From Saccharopolyspora dendranthemae (GTDB lineage Bacteria > Actinomycetota > Actinomycetes > Mycobacteriales > Pseudonocardiaceae), in assembly GCF_007829955.1 (NCBI RefSeq), contig NZ_VIWX01000002.1, forward strand, positions 310,001-374,000: a stretch of 64,000 nt of DNA, in the 5' to 3' direction. The translations under genes and the position numbers were made by a program. Below the pieces are notes generated by a model. That model searched no databases, was not told the origin of the DNA, and saw only the letters and a program-made list of their open reading frames with translations. Shown one piece after another: positions 1-8,446 of this stretch; the stretch's first letter is position 1; every line of letters starts with the position of its first letter.

Positions 1-124
1 TCGGACGGCGTTGACCACGTCGGCCACCGAGTTCCGCCTGCACGCCGAGCTCGACGCCCACTTGGATGGGGAGCGGGTGTTCTCCAAGAACTGGGACCGC
101 CGGATACCGCGAGATCACGTGTGA
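1..124 (+). CDS. C-terminal end of a CocE/NonD-family hydrolase (partial)
   Basis: Only the last 40 codons lie in the window, read in the frame starting at base 2 and ending with TGA at 122-124. The tail has ERVFSKNWDRRIPRDHV, which matches the usual end of CocE/NonD (X-Pro dipeptidyl-peptidase S15-like) serine hydrolases, where a beta-sandwich closes with a 'vFs..W...IPRd' strand. The catalytic domain is off-window, so the substrate cannot be judged. A strong hairpin follows 15 bases later. The family call rests on this short tail alone. Confidence 0.5.
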   Translation, partial: RTALTTSATEFRLHAELDAHLDGERVFSKNWDRRIPRDHV

Positions 125-138
125 GAGGCCGGGAACGA

Positions 139-177
139 ACTTCCGCGCCGGGAAGATTTCCTCCCCGGCGCGGAAGT
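139..177. terminator. Bidirectional hairpin terminator
   Basis: A perfect 14-bp inverted repeat (139-152 with 164-177, arm ACTTCCGCGCCGGG, 11-nt loop) sits between the end of the upstream hydrolase and the convergent whiB gene. There is no T-run, which is common for actinobacterial hairpin terminators. Its position suits termination from both sides. Confidence 0.6.
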
Positions 178-246
178 CCTCACTGGCGCTGGTGGGGCTC
201 GCCCGCTGAGCGGGGCCCGTTGCGGCCGACCGCGAACCTCGGCGGC

Positions 247-525
247 TCAGCTCGCGATGCGCAGCAGGCCTCTGCGTTCCTGCTCGCCGAGTCCACCCCA
301 CACGCCGTAGGGCTCGTGCGCCTTCAGCGCGTGCTCGCGGCACTGCGCCATGACGGGGCAGCGCCGGCAGACCGCCTTGGCCTGGCGTTCGCGCTGCGCT
401 CGCCGGTTGCCGCGTTCGTTGTCCGGGTGGAAGAACCGGCTCGCCCGCAGGTCCCGGCACGCAGCGTGGAGCTGCCAGTGCCAGGACTCGATGTTGGGTT
501 GGGGAAGCCGTTGCGTGGCGGTCAT
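247..525 (-). CDS. WhiB-family iron-sulfur transcriptional regulator
   Basis: A protein of about 92 residues with the full WhiB signature: four cysteines (C23, C53, C56, C62 counting from the ATG at 525) in the order C-X29-CxxC-X5-C that ligate a [4Fe-4S] cluster, then the GVWGG turn (74-78) and a short basic tail. WhiB proteins bind primary sigma factor and steer transcription in response to redox or developmental cues. The N-terminal part (WxWQL, RFFHPD, ERG) is most like mycobacterial WhiB3. I chose ATG 525 because a G-rich ribosome site (GGGGG) precedes it; GTG 531 is the alternative. It is separate from the anti-sigma gene upstream of it and may or may not share its regulation. Confidence 0.88.
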   Translation of the reverse strand: MTATQRLPQPNIESWHWQLHAACRDLRASRFFHPDNERGNRRAQRERQAKAVCRRCPVMAQCREHALKAHEPYGVWGGLGEQERRGLLRIAS

Positions 526-626
526 GCGCACCCCCGAGTTCGAGCGGGTTGATCATCCGGTCGATCATCGGAATACCCGAGCGGGATGCGGTTCACACGA
601 GTTCGCAGCAGATTTCTCGCACTGCG

Positions 627-1082
627 TCAGCCTGGGAGCGGCTCGCCGCGGTCGGAGCGAGCGGTGTCCCAGCGCATCAGCACGCGGGTGCCGTCCTCGC
701 CGGAGGTCACCACGGCTTCGTCTGCCAGGCGGTGGATCAGCGGAAGACCGCGTCTGCGTTCCGCGGCGCTCTTGCTCGGCGTCTGCCACGAGCCGTGATC
801 GGTGATGGTCACCTCCACGGCTTCCTCCCGCAACGCGGCCTCGACGTCGAGTGGTCCCGGGGCCCCGTCGTAGGCGTGCTCGACCGCGTTCGCCATCGCC
901 TCGTAGCTGGCCAGTGCCAGCGAATCGATGACCCTGTCGTTGAGCCCGGCGGAGCGTGCCCACTGGTCGAGTTCGTCGCGCAGCACCGGCAGGACGTCGG
1001 CCGAGGCCGGCACGCGCTGGCGATGCAGGTTCGCGACGACCTCGCGGTCCGCGTCCGGCCCACCGGATTGACCGGGTGCCAT
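627..1082 (-). CDS. RsbW-like anti-sigma factor / serine kinase (HATPase_c_2)
   Basis: A 151-residue single-domain GHKL ATPase. Visible motifs are an N-box (YEAMANAVEHAY, about 60-71), a G1-like DHGSW and a G2-like RGLPLIHRLAD. Such proteins bind a sigma factor and phosphorylate a STAS-domain antagonist. The next gene on the same strand (1147-1524) is a STAS protein, and a PP2C phosphatase lies beyond it, so the three genes form a partner-switching set. The sigma factor it would control is not in the window. The N-box asparagine is present, so the kinase should be active. Confidence 0.82.
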   Translation of the reverse strand: MAPGQSGGPDADREVVANLHRQRVPASADVLPVLRDELDQWARSAGLNDRVIDSLALASYEAMANAVEHAYDGAPGPLDVEAALREEAVEVTITDHGSWQTPSKSAAERRRGLPLIHRLADEAVVTSGEDGTRVLMRWDTARSDRGEPLPG

Positions 1083-1146
1083 AGGTGGTTCCTAACGGGT
1101 GTGCTTCAACCGCGTGTCAATTCTTAGGGTCGCCGCTGGGAACCTT

Positions 1147-1524
1147 TCACAAACCCGCTGTTCCGGCGAGAGCGCCGTCGCGGTCGGCGAAGACGTCGAA
1201 TTCCTGGTCCAGACCCATGAGCTGGATCGGGCGGAGCGTCGCGGGATTGGCGGCCACGACGCGGAAGGTCGCCCCGGCGGCCTCGGAATTGCGGTGCGCG
1301 CGCATCAGCACGGCCAGGCCCGCCGAGGACAAGAAGGTCACGTCCGTGATGTCGGCGACGAGCACGTCCGGCTTCTCGGCCAGCGCCTGGTCCAGAGCGG
1401 ACTCGAAGTGAGGTGAGTTGACGAGCTCGATCTCTCCGGCCGCGGTGACGAAGAGTGTGCGCCCCGACCACTCTTTCACCGTGTTGAACGGCATCGGGTG
1501 TTCGTTGATGTCGGAAGCCATCAC
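1147..1524 (-). CDS. STAS-domain anti-anti-sigma factor
   Basis: A 125-residue STAS-domain protein (beta-alpha fold). The phosphorylation loop reads DVTFLSSAGLAVL, with the target serine in the SSAG motif, the place where SpoIIAA/RsbV-type antagonists are phosphorylated. Unphosphorylated, it should sequester the neighbouring RsbW-like kinase. The start can be GTG 1524 or ATG 1521. The gene lies 64 bases upstream of the kinase gene on the same strand, and the two may be co-transcribed. It is divergent from the phosphatase gene at 1592. Confidence 0.82.
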   Translation of the reverse strand: MMASDINEHPMPFNTVKEWSGRTLFVTAAGEIELVNSPHFESALDQALAEKPDVLVADITDVTFLSSAGLAVLMRAHRNSEAAGATFRVVAANPATLRPIQLMGLDQEFDVFADRDGALAGTAGL

Positions 1525-1591
1525 CCCATGATGACTTCCGCGACCACCGCTGGCAAAGCAAGTGCCTTGGCGTGGCGGTTAGGCTGAGGCC

Positions 1592-2803
1592 ATGAATGCT
1601 TCTGCGGAGACATCCGCCGAGGAGCGTTTGCGACGCATCGAACTGGTCACGGACACCTCGCTCGCCCATCTCGACGTCCACGACCTGCTGGACGAGGCCC
1701 TGGCTCGGGTCCGCGAGGTCCTGGGCGCCGACATGGCCGCCGTGCTGATGCTCGATCCGGGTGGCGAGGAGTTGATCGCCACCGGATCCGTCGGCATCGA
1801 GGACGAGGTCCAGCGCGGAGTTCGCGTACCGGTCGGCGGCGAGTTCGCCAGCGCCGTGCTGGGTGCCGACCACGCCGTGGTGTTCGGCCGGGGCGATGAC
1901 GTGATGGTCAGCGGGTTCTTGCAGAGGAAGGGCATTCGCGCCCTGGCAGGAGCCCCCATGGTTTCCGGCGGGGACGCGGTGGGGGTCCTGTGCGTGGGCA
2001 CGTTCGACGACCGCGAGTTCGCCGACGAAGACGTGGAGCTGCTGCGCTTCGCCGCTGACCGGATGGCCTCGATCTCGCAGGTGGGATCGTCGCGGGCGGA
2101 GCGGATCGCTGCCACAGTGCTGCAGCACAGCCTGCTGCCGAGCCGGTTGCCGCAGGTCGAGGGCCTGTCGATGGACGGTCGCTACCTCGCCGGCGCCGAC
2201 CACGGGATCGGCGGTGACTGGTACGACGTCTTCGAGCTGCCCTCCGGACGGGTCGGCATCGTGATCGGGGACGTCGTCGGCCACGGTCTGCTCGCCGCCG
2301 TGGTGATGGGACGACTGCGCAGTGCCCTGCGCGCCTACGCGCTCGACGAGGATGATCCTGCGCGGGTGCTGCACAAGCTCGACCGCAAGGTCGCCCACTT
2401 CGAGCCCGACGCCATGGCCACCGTGGCCTTCGCGCTCTACGAGCCGGAAACCGCCAGTCTGGAGATCTCGCTCGCCGGGCACATACCGCCTGTGCTGACC
2501 ACCCCGGAGGCCAGTGGCGAGTTGACGAAGGTGCCCGTCGACCCACCGGTCGGCGTGGCGGTCTCCCCGCGCGAACGACGGTCCACCACCATCGACCTTC
2601 CCGAGGGCTCGGTGCTGTGCCTGTTCACCGACGGGCTCGTCGAGCGCCGCAAGCAACCGATCGACACCGGCCTCGAGGCGTTGTGCGAAGCCGTCGAGCG
2701 CGCGCCCGCCCACTCGGTCTGCACCTCGGTGATGGAGCGCCTCGTCAAGTCCGCTTCGCCCAGCGACGACGTCACGCTCCTCGTGCTCAGCAGGTGCGCC
2801 TAG
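1592..2803 (+). CDS. GAF-domain PP2C (SpoIIE/RsbU-type) phosphatase
   Basis: 403 residues. An N-terminal GAF sensor (about 30-165) is followed by a SpoIIE-like PP2C domain (about 185-400). Metal-binding motifs are visible: GGDWYDVFEL near 207, GDVVGHG near 228 and SDDVTLLVL at the C-terminus. There are no membrane segments. In partner-switching systems such enzymes dephosphorylate the STAS antagonist and so release sigma factor. The GAF domain suggests control by a small ligand or redox state. The divergent STAS and kinase genes next door are the obvious partners, but direct interaction is inferred. Confidence 0.85.
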   Translation: MNASAETSAEERLRRIELVTDTSLAHLDVHDLLDEALARVREVLGADMAAVLMLDPGGEELIATGSVGIEDEVQRGVRVPVGGEFASAVLGADHAVVFGRGDDVMVSGFLQRKGIRALAGAPMVSGGDAVGVLCVGTFDDREFADEDVELLRFAADRMASISQVGSSRAERIAATVLQHSLLPSRLPQVEGLSMDGRYLAGADHGIGGDWYDVFELPSGRVGIVIGDVVGHGLLAAVVMGRLRSALRAYALDEDDPARVLHKLDRKVAHFEPDAMATVAFALYEPETASLEISLAGHIPPVLTTPEASGELTKVPVDPPVGVAVSPRERRSTTIDLPEGSVLCLFTDGLVERRKQPIDTGLEALCEAVERAPAHSVCTSVMERLVKSASPSDDVTLLVLSRCA

Positions 2804-3030
2804 AGGGTGTTGATGGGTTGTTTTGCGTGGTGGTGCCGGTGGCGGAAACCCCCGAAGGGGAATGCACAGCGGCTTCGTGGACTCCGTGCGCCGCTCCTTG
2901 AGTATGCCGCTTACCCCGGGGTGGACATAAGCGTCCCGGCGTACTCGCCACGAAGGCGCTCAGAACCCGCGGCGGTGCGGGCTGAGTCCCACACCTGAAA
3001 CGGCGGCTCTGCCGCATTCCTCAACAGCCT
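2804..3030. repeat. Structured non-coding spacer, possible dispersed intergenic element
   Basis: A 227-bp stretch between convergent genes. It lacks any frame with convincing coding character. It holds several short hairpins, such as ACCCCCGAAGGGGAA near 2848 and CCCGC-N6-GCGGG near 2969. TGTTGATGGGTT near its left end and the complement of GTTGAGGAATGC near its right end look like loosely matched outer arms. It could be a palindromic intergenic repeat or a small RNA, but copy number cannot be seen from one window. Confidence 0.25.
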
Positions 3031-3228
3031 TTAGCTGCCCAGCTCCACTTCTTCGTTGATCTCTTGCTGGTTCTCGTAGGTGCGGTCGGGAACGATGCGC
3101 ACCGCGCGCAGCACTTCGCTGTCGGCACCTCGCTCCTCGGCGAGGTCGACGAGCTCCTTCTTGCTCACCGGGTAATGCACCTCCCGCAGGAACGGCTGCA
3201 CGTGCTCGGGATCTGGTGGGTGGGTCAT
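3031..3228 (-). CDS. DUF2795-domain small protein
   Basis: A 65-residue acidic protein. It matches the DUF2795 pattern: an LREVHYPVSKKELVDLAEERG helix-turn region, then RAVRIVPDRTY and an acidic end. This family is widespread in actinobacteria. It resembles a short winged-helix-like fold, but its function is unknown. A strong ribosome site (GAGGAGGTGA) sits 5 bases before the ATG at 3228, which supports expression. Confidence 0.8.
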   Translation of the reverse strand: MTHPPDPEHVQPFLREVHYPVSKKELVDLAEERGADSEVLRAVRIVPDRTYENQQEINEEVELGS

Positions 3229-3287
3229 CGCCGGTCACCTCCTCGCCATCTCGGGGCTTCACGCTGGTTTCCCCGGATGCGGCGCGC

Positions 3288-4235
3288 TCAATCACCCACG
3301 AGGGCGGAAACCTGGTTGGTCGCGTGCTCGGCTTCGGGCAGCGCCTGCAAGATCCAGCCGTGGAACATCCCGGGGTACTCCTCGTAGTCGATGTCGGATC
3401 CGTGCGCGTGGATCCGCTCGCGCAATCGCCGCGAGTCGGTCAGCAGCACGTCGCGGGTACCGGTGAAGACGCTCATCGGCGCCAGCCCGCTCAGATCGCC
3501 GAACAGCGGGCTCACCCGGGGATCGCGCGGGTCGAGACCGCGCGTGTAGAGGCGGGCGGCCTCGCGCAGGCCGGGCGCGCTGAGGAACGGGTCGTTCGAT
3601 TCCCGCTCGGCGATGGCGGGGTGCGACGTCGTGAGGTCGAGCCAGGGCGCGAACAGCACCAGCCGCCTCGGTTGCGGCCGGCGGAGGCGCTTGAGCCGCT
3701 GAGCGATGTAGAGCGTCAGCCCGCCGCCCGCGGAATCACCCATGATGATCTGGTCCTGAGCCGGAATCCCGTTCAGGACCTGCTGGTAGCACTCCCAGAT
3801 CATGGTCAGCGTGTCCTCGTAGGTGTGCGCGGGGGCCAGCGGGTAGATCGGGACGGTGACCACCGACCCGGTCGCGTCGATGAGCCGGGCGAGGAACCTC
3901 CAGTGCGCGTGCTCGACCTGGTGCACGTAGGCGCCGCCGTGCAGGTACAGGATGTGCTGGGAGTTCTCCGGTTCGTGCGGGTGCAGGGTGAAGCAGCGGT
4001 GCCCGAGCACGTCGGACTCCTCGACGCGGAAGCGCCGGTAGACCCAGCCCGGCACCTGAACGCTCTCGGCCTCGTGACTCTCCGCACTCGCGCGCAACTT
4101 CGCGAGATCGGCGAAGATTCGCTTGCGCCGCGTGATCCAGTACTGGGCGATCACCACCCGCGCCTGCCAGCTCACCACGCCGGGAACCTCCTCTCGTGGG
4201 GATCCGCCCATCGCTCCGCGGGTACCCGCCCGCAA
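3288..4235 (-). CDS. Alpha/beta hydrolase of the hormone-sensitive-lipase family
   Basis: 315 residues. The HSL/esterase signature is complete: oxyanion motif HGGA (99-102), nucleophile elbow GDSAG (166-170, Ser168), acid Asp262 in TGTRDVL and base His292 in GMFHGW. A short N-terminal hydrophobic stretch (VVSWQARVVIAQYWI) may be a membrane-associated helix. Such enzymes hydrolyse short or medium acyl esters; in mce-carrying actinobacteria many act on lipid esters. It is divergent from the mce operon with about 235 bp between, so a functional link is possible but unproven. The true start could be ATG 4211 instead of 4235. Confidence 0.85.
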   Translation of the reverse strand: MRAGTRGAMGGSPREEVPGVVSWQARVVIAQYWITRRKRIFADLAKLRASAESHEAESVQVPGWVYRRFRVEESDVLGHRCFTLHPHEPENSQHILYLHGGAYVHQVEHAHWRFLARLIDATGSVVTVPIYPLAPAHTYEDTLTMIWECYQQVLNGIPAQDQIIMGDSAGGGLTLYIAQRLKRLRRPQPRRLVLFAPWLDLTTSHPAIAERESNDPFLSAPGLREAARLYTRGLDPRDPRVSPLFGDLSGLAPMSVFTGTRDVLLTDSRRLRERIHAHGSDIDYEEYPGMFHGWILQALPEAEHATNQVSALVGD

Positions 4236-4470
4236 CGCGGGTCAAACGGGACTGGAGCGGCAGGTGGACGGTGAATCTCCACTTGGGACCGTGAAACGCA
4301 CTGGCGAAGAACGGTTCTCACGGCAGGTGCCGGCGCACATCGTCGGCGAGGTGCCGGCGGGTTACGGGCGATGTGCACCGGAGTGGGGGAATCGCTGGGC
4401 AGAGTGCCCCTGGATGGCGGGTGTGCGGCTGATCACCCTGGGTTCCCTGTCGAGAACTGCGGGAGCCGCG

Positions 4471-5259
4471 ATGGGTGATGGAGTGACGAGTCCGGCCGGT
4501 TCCGGTCCGCTCAGCGAGACCGGCCGACTGTTCCTGCACGCCGTGGACGTCGCGAAGGCGGTGTTCGCCCGGCCGTTCCAGTGGCGCGAGTTCATCCAGC
4601 AGTCCTGGTTCGTCGCCAGCGTGACCATCGTGCCCACGGCACTGGTGTCGATCCCGTTCGGGGCGGTCATCGCGCTCCAACTCGGGTCGCTGACCAAGCA
4701 GATCGGTGCCCAGTCGTTCACCGGCGCCTCCAGCGTGCTGGCCATCATCCAGCAGGCCAGCCCGCTGATCACCGCGCTGCTCATCGCCGGTGCGGGCGGT
4801 TCGGCGATCTGCGCCGACCTGGGCGCCCGCTCCATCCGCGAGGAGATCGCCGCGATGGAAACCCTGGGCGTCTCGCCGATCCACCGGCTGGTCGTGCCGC
4901 GCGTGCTCGCGGCCATGCTCGTCGCCACGCTCCTCAACGGCGTGGTCAGCGTCGTGGGAGTGCTCGGCGGGTACTTCTTCAACGTCATCATGCAGGGCGG
5001 CACGCCCGGCGCCTACATGGCCAGCTTCAACGGCCTGGCGCAGCTGCCCGACCTGTGGATCGGCGAGATCAAGGCGGTGATCTTCGGGTTCATCGCCGGG
5101 GTGGTCGCCGCGCACCGCGGGCTGAACCCGGCGCCGGGACCGAAGGGCGTCGGGGACGCGGTGAACCAGGCGGTGGTCATCTCGTTCATGCTGCTGTTCC
5201 TGGTGAACGTGGTGCTCACCGCGATCTACCTGCAGCTCGTCCCGCCGAAGGGGATGTGA
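4471..5259 (+). CDS. yrbEA: MlaE/YrbE-family lipid ABC permease (first of pair)
   Basis: 262 residues from ATG 4471, chosen because GGGAG lies 5 bases upstream; the frame stays open to 4123 but that part lacks protein-like character. It has the MlaE permease fold with about five to six membrane helices and the conserved ARSIREEIAAMETLGVSPI cytoplasmic loop (the EExDAL-like coupling motif). It is the inner-membrane half of an Mce lipid importer. It is the first gene of an eight-gene operon with the next gene 3 bases away. The ATPase that drives it (MceG/MkL type) is not in the window and is usually encoded elsewhere. Confidence 0.9.
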   Translation: MGDGVTSPAGSGPLSETGRLFLHAVDVAKAVFARPFQWREFIQQSWFVASVTIVPTALVSIPFGAVIALQLGSLTKQIGAQSFTGASSVLAIIQQASPLITALLIAGAGGSAICADLGARSIREEIAAMETLGVSPIHRLVVPRVLAAMLVATLLNGVVSVVGVLGGYFFNVIMQGGTPGAYMASFNGLAQLPDLWIGEIKAVIFGFIAGVVAAHRGLNPAPGPKGVGDAVNQAVVISFMLLFLVNVVLTAIYLQLVPPKGM

Positions 5260-5262
5260 GCC

Positions 5263-6102
5263 GTGGCCCAGGCGACCGGCCGCGCGCGGCGGCTCCTCAA
5301 CGGACCGCTGAGGGTGCTCGACACCTCCGGCGATCAGGCGATGTTCTACCTGCGGGCGATCGCGTGGGCACCGCGCACGCTGCGCCGCTACGCCAAGGAG
5401 GTGCTGCGGCTGCTGGCGGAGGTCACCTTCGGCAGCGGGGCGCTGGCGGTGCTCGGCGGCACCATCGGGGTCATGGTGGGCATGACCCTGTTCACCGGAA
5501 CCGTCGTCGGCATGCAGGGCTACACCGCGCTCAACCAGCTCGGCACGGCCAGCTTCACCGGTTTCGTCTCCGCCTACTTCAACACCCGCGAGGTGGCGCC
5601 GCTGGTGGCCGGTCTGGCGCTGTCGGCGACGGTGGGTTGCGGGTTCACCGCGCAGCTGGGCGCGATGCGCATCTCGGAGGAGATCGACGCGCTGGAAGTC
5701 ATGGCGGTGCGCAGCGTTCCGTTCCTGGTGACCACGCGCGTGCTCGCCGGGCTCGGTGCGGTGATCCCGCTGTACGTGATCGGGCTGATGTCGTCGTACC
5801 TGGCTTCGCGGGTCATCACCGTCTACTTCTACGGCCAGTCAGCGGGCACCTACGACCACTACTTCCACCTGTTCCTGCCGCCGGAGGACGTGCTGTTCTC
5901 CTTCGGGAAGGTGCTGCTGTTCAGCCTGATGATCGTCCTGGTGCACTGCTACTACGGTTTCCGGGCCGCCGGAGGGCCCGCCGGGGTCGGTAGCGCGGTG
6001 GGCCGGGCGGTGCGAACCGCGATCATCTCGCTCAACGTCCTGGACTTCTTCCTCAGCCTCGCGATCTGGGGCGCGACCACGACCGTGCGGATCGCCGGAT
6101 GA
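5263..6102 (+). CDS. yrbEB: MlaE/YrbE-family lipid ABC permease (second of pair)
   Basis: 279 residues from a GTG start 3 bases after yrbEA. Same MlaE fold, with the coupling loop MRISEEIDALEVMAVRSVPF and helices near 50-80, 150-190 and 200-270. It should form a heterodimer with the first permease in the inner membrane. Its stop overlaps the mceA start (ATGA at 6099-6102), which implies translational coupling. Confidence 0.9.
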   Translation: MAQATGRARRLLNGPLRVLDTSGDQAMFYLRAIAWAPRTLRRYAKEVLRLLAEVTFGSGALAVLGGTIGVMVGMTLFTGTVVGMQGYTALNQLGTASFTGFVSAYFNTREVAPLVAGLALSATVGCGFTAQLGAMRISEEIDALEVMAVRSVPFLVTTRVLAGLGAVIPLYVIGLMSSYLASRVITVYFYGQSAGTYDHYFHLFLPPEDVLFSFGKVLLFSLMIVLVHCYYGFRAAGGPAGVGSAVGRAVRTAIISLNVLDFFLSLAIWGATTTVRIAG

Positions 6103-7421
6103 GGCCGGGGGAGCGGGCCGAGACGTTGCGCCGCCGGGTGGTCGGCGCGGTGTTCATCAGCGTGATCGTGCTGTTCCTGGCCTCGACGGTCGCTGCGTAC
6201 CAGAAGGTCTTCACGCCGGCGGTGAACGTGCTGCTGCGCACCGACCGGGTCGGCAACCAGCTGCTGCCGCCTTCCGACGTGAAGGTGCGCGGCCTGGTCG
6301 TCGGCGAGGTGCGCCGGGTGAGCGCGACCGCGAGCGGGGCCGACCTGGAGCTGGCGCTGCAGCCCGACAAGACCCACCTCATCCCCGCCGGGGTCACCGC
6401 GCGCCTGCTGCCGAAGACCCTCTTCGGCGAGCGCTACGTCAGCCTCGTCCTGCCGCCGGTCCCGTCGCGGGAGTCGCTGCGCGAGGACGACGTGATCGAG
6501 CAGGACCGCAGCCATGCTTCGATCGAGCTGGAGAAGGTGCTCAGCGACCTGATGCCGGTGCTGCGGGCGGTCCGGCCGGACAAGCTCGCCACCACGCTCA
6601 ACACCGTTTCGATGGCCCTGGACGGCCGGGGCGAGCAGCTGGGAGAGACGCTGGTGGCCACCAACCGCTACCTGGAGCAGTTCAACCCGGTGCTGCCCGA
6701 GCTCAAGGGCAACATCCAGGCGTTGGCCGACGTCTCCCACCTCTACGCCGACACCACGCCCGAGCTGACGAATGCGTTGCGCGACCTGGCGGTCAACCAC
6801 CGGACCGTCGCCGACAACCGCGCGGGCCTCGATCGGCTCTACCGCACGGTGACGACCGCGGCAGGCGATCTCGACGGTTTCCTGCGCGCCAACGCGGAGA
6901 ACATCATCGGCCTCAACGCCGCGAGCCGCGAGCAACTGCGGCTGCTGGCGCGCTACTCGCCCGAATACCCCTGCCTGTTCGACGATCTCGCCGATTCGGT
7001 GCCCAGGCTCGACCAGGTCGCGGGCAAGGGGACCGACACACCCGGCGTGATCCGGTTACGGGTGGAGATCAGCGACGGCGGCGACAAGTACCTGCCCGGG
7101 CACGACGAGCCGAGCTGGCAGGACAGGCGCGGACCTCGCTGCTACGACCAGGTCCCGATGCCCGCCGACCTGCCCGGCGGAGGGCCGCCGCGCGACGGTT
7201 CGACGCACCCGCCGCAGCGCGAGGAGCGCACGCCACCGGCCTCGACCGCTCCGAGCTCGTTCACCGGTCCCGCGGGTTCGATGCAGCACTCACCACCAGA
7301 ACGACGCCTGATCGCAGCGCTGCTCTCGCCCGCGACCCGGCTGCGGCCCGACGAGGTCCCGGACTGGAGCACGTTGCTGGTCGGCCCCTTGTACCGCGGA
7401 GCGGAGGTGGAACTGGGATGA
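6099..7421 (+). CDS. mceA: Mce-family protein, MceA position
   Basis: 440 residues: one N-terminal membrane helix (about 10-32), an MCE/MlaD domain (about 40-120, with SDVKVRGLVVGEVRRV) and a long helical region. It ends in a proline-rich, disordered C-terminus (about 350-415). Mce proteins assemble into a hexameric tube that carries lipids or sterols across the cell envelope. It overlaps both neighbours by 4 bp, so the genes are made together. Confidence 0.9.
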   Translation: MRPGERAETLRRRVVGAVFISVIVLFLASTVAAYQKVFTPAVNVLLRTDRVGNQLLPPSDVKVRGLVVGEVRRVSATASGADLELALQPDKTHLIPAGVTARLLPKTLFGERYVSLVLPPVPSRESLREDDVIEQDRSHASIELEKVLSDLMPVLRAVRPDKLATTLNTVSMALDGRGEQLGETLVATNRYLEQFNPVLPELKGNIQALADVSHLYADTTPELTNALRDLAVNHRTVADNRAGLDRLYRTVTTAAGDLDGFLRANAENIIGLNAASREQLRLLARYSPEYPCLFDDLADSVPRLDQVAGKGTDTPGVIRLRVEISDGGDKYLPGHDEPSWQDRRGPRCYDQVPMPADLPGGGPPRDGSTHPPQREERTPPASTAPSSFTGPAGSMQHSPPERRLIAALLSPATRLRPDEVPDWSTLLVGPLYRGAEVELG

Positions 7422-8446
7422 GATCGCTCAGACCCTCGCTGACCAAGCTGGTCGTGTTCGTCGCGGTAACGCTGCTGGCGACCGGGTTGCTCGGCGTCAC
7501 CATCGCCAACACGAGCTTCGGCCCCACCACGGGTTATTCGGCTCGGTTCACCGACGTCACCGGGCTCAACGAGGGCGACGACGTGCGCATCGCCGGGGTG
7601 AAGGTCGGCCAGGTGCGGTCGATCGAGATCGCCGAGAAGCGGCAGGCGCACGTGGAGTTCGCGCTCTACGGCGACCGCTCGCTACCCGCCACGACGACCG
7701 CGTCGATCAAGTACCGCAACCTGATCGGCCAGCGCTACGTCTCCGTCGAGAGGGGCGAGGGGACTCGCGAGATGCTGTCGGAGGGGGCGACGATCCCGAT
7801 CGAGCGCACCCGGCCTGCGCTGAACCTGACGGTGCTGTTCAACGGTTTCAAACCGCTGCTGCAGGCGCTCTCGCCCGAAGACGTCAACAAGCTCTCGCAC
7901 GCCATCATCCAAACCCTGCAAGGAGAAGGCGGCACCGTGCAGAGCCTGCTGGCCCACATCGGATCGCTGACCCAGACCCTGGCCTCGCGGGACCAGGTGA
8001 TCGGCGAGGTCATCACCAACCTCAACGACGTGCTGGGCGCGGTCGGCAGCCGCAACGCTCAGCTGGACGAGGTGCTGGTCCAAACCCAGCAGGTCGTCTC
8101 CGGCCTGGCGGCAGACCGGGACCAGATCGGTTCCGCGGTCGAAGGGCTCGGCCAGGTCAACGACGCCACCGCCGGGCTGCTGGCCGAAGGCAGGCAGCCG
8201 CTGCGCGAGAGCGTCGAGCACCTCGGCGTGCTCGCGCGCAACCTCGACGGCCACCGGGAGCTCGTGGAGCGGTTCGCCGCGGGTCTGCCGACCAAGCTGA
8301 ACACGATCAACCGCACCGCCAGCTACGGCTCGTGGTTCAACTACTTCCTGTGCCGGACCTCGGGGCAGGTGCGCATCTCCGACCTCGGCGTGACCGTGCC
8401 GCTGCCGACCACGCCCCCCGACCAGATGCCCGCGAGGTGCCGATGA
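7418..8446 (+). CDS. mceB: Mce-family protein, MceB position
   Basis: 342 residues, with an N-terminal membrane anchor (about 8-30), an MCE domain (DVTGLNEGDDVRIAGVKVG, about 42-60) and a coiled-coil-like helical segment (about 140-290) expected to build the lipid tunnel. The C-terminus has the conserved YGSWFNYFLCRTSG pattern of MceB/C proteins. It overlaps mceA and mceC by 4 bp each. Confidence 0.9.
   Translation: MRSLRPSLTKLVVFVAVTLLATGLLGVTIANTSFGPTTGYSARFTDVTGLNEGDDVRIAGVKVGQVRSIEIAEKRQAHVEFALYGDRSLPATTTASIKYRNLIGQRYVSVERGEGTREMLSEGATIPIERTRPALNLTVLFNGFKPLLQALSPEDVNKLSHAIIQTLQGEGGTVQSLLAHIGSLTQTLASRDQVIGEVITNLNDVLGAVGSRNAQLDEVLVQTQQVVSGLAADRDQIGSAVEGLGQVNDATAGLLAEGRQPLRESVEHLGVLARNLDGHRELVERFAAGLPTKLNTINRTASYGSWFNYFLCRTSGQVRISDLGVTVPLPTTPPDQMPARCR

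Noticed and set aside
4123..4470. N-terminal extension of the first YrbE permease
   Set aside because: The extension is not membrane-protein-like and a good ribosome site precedes ATG 4471.
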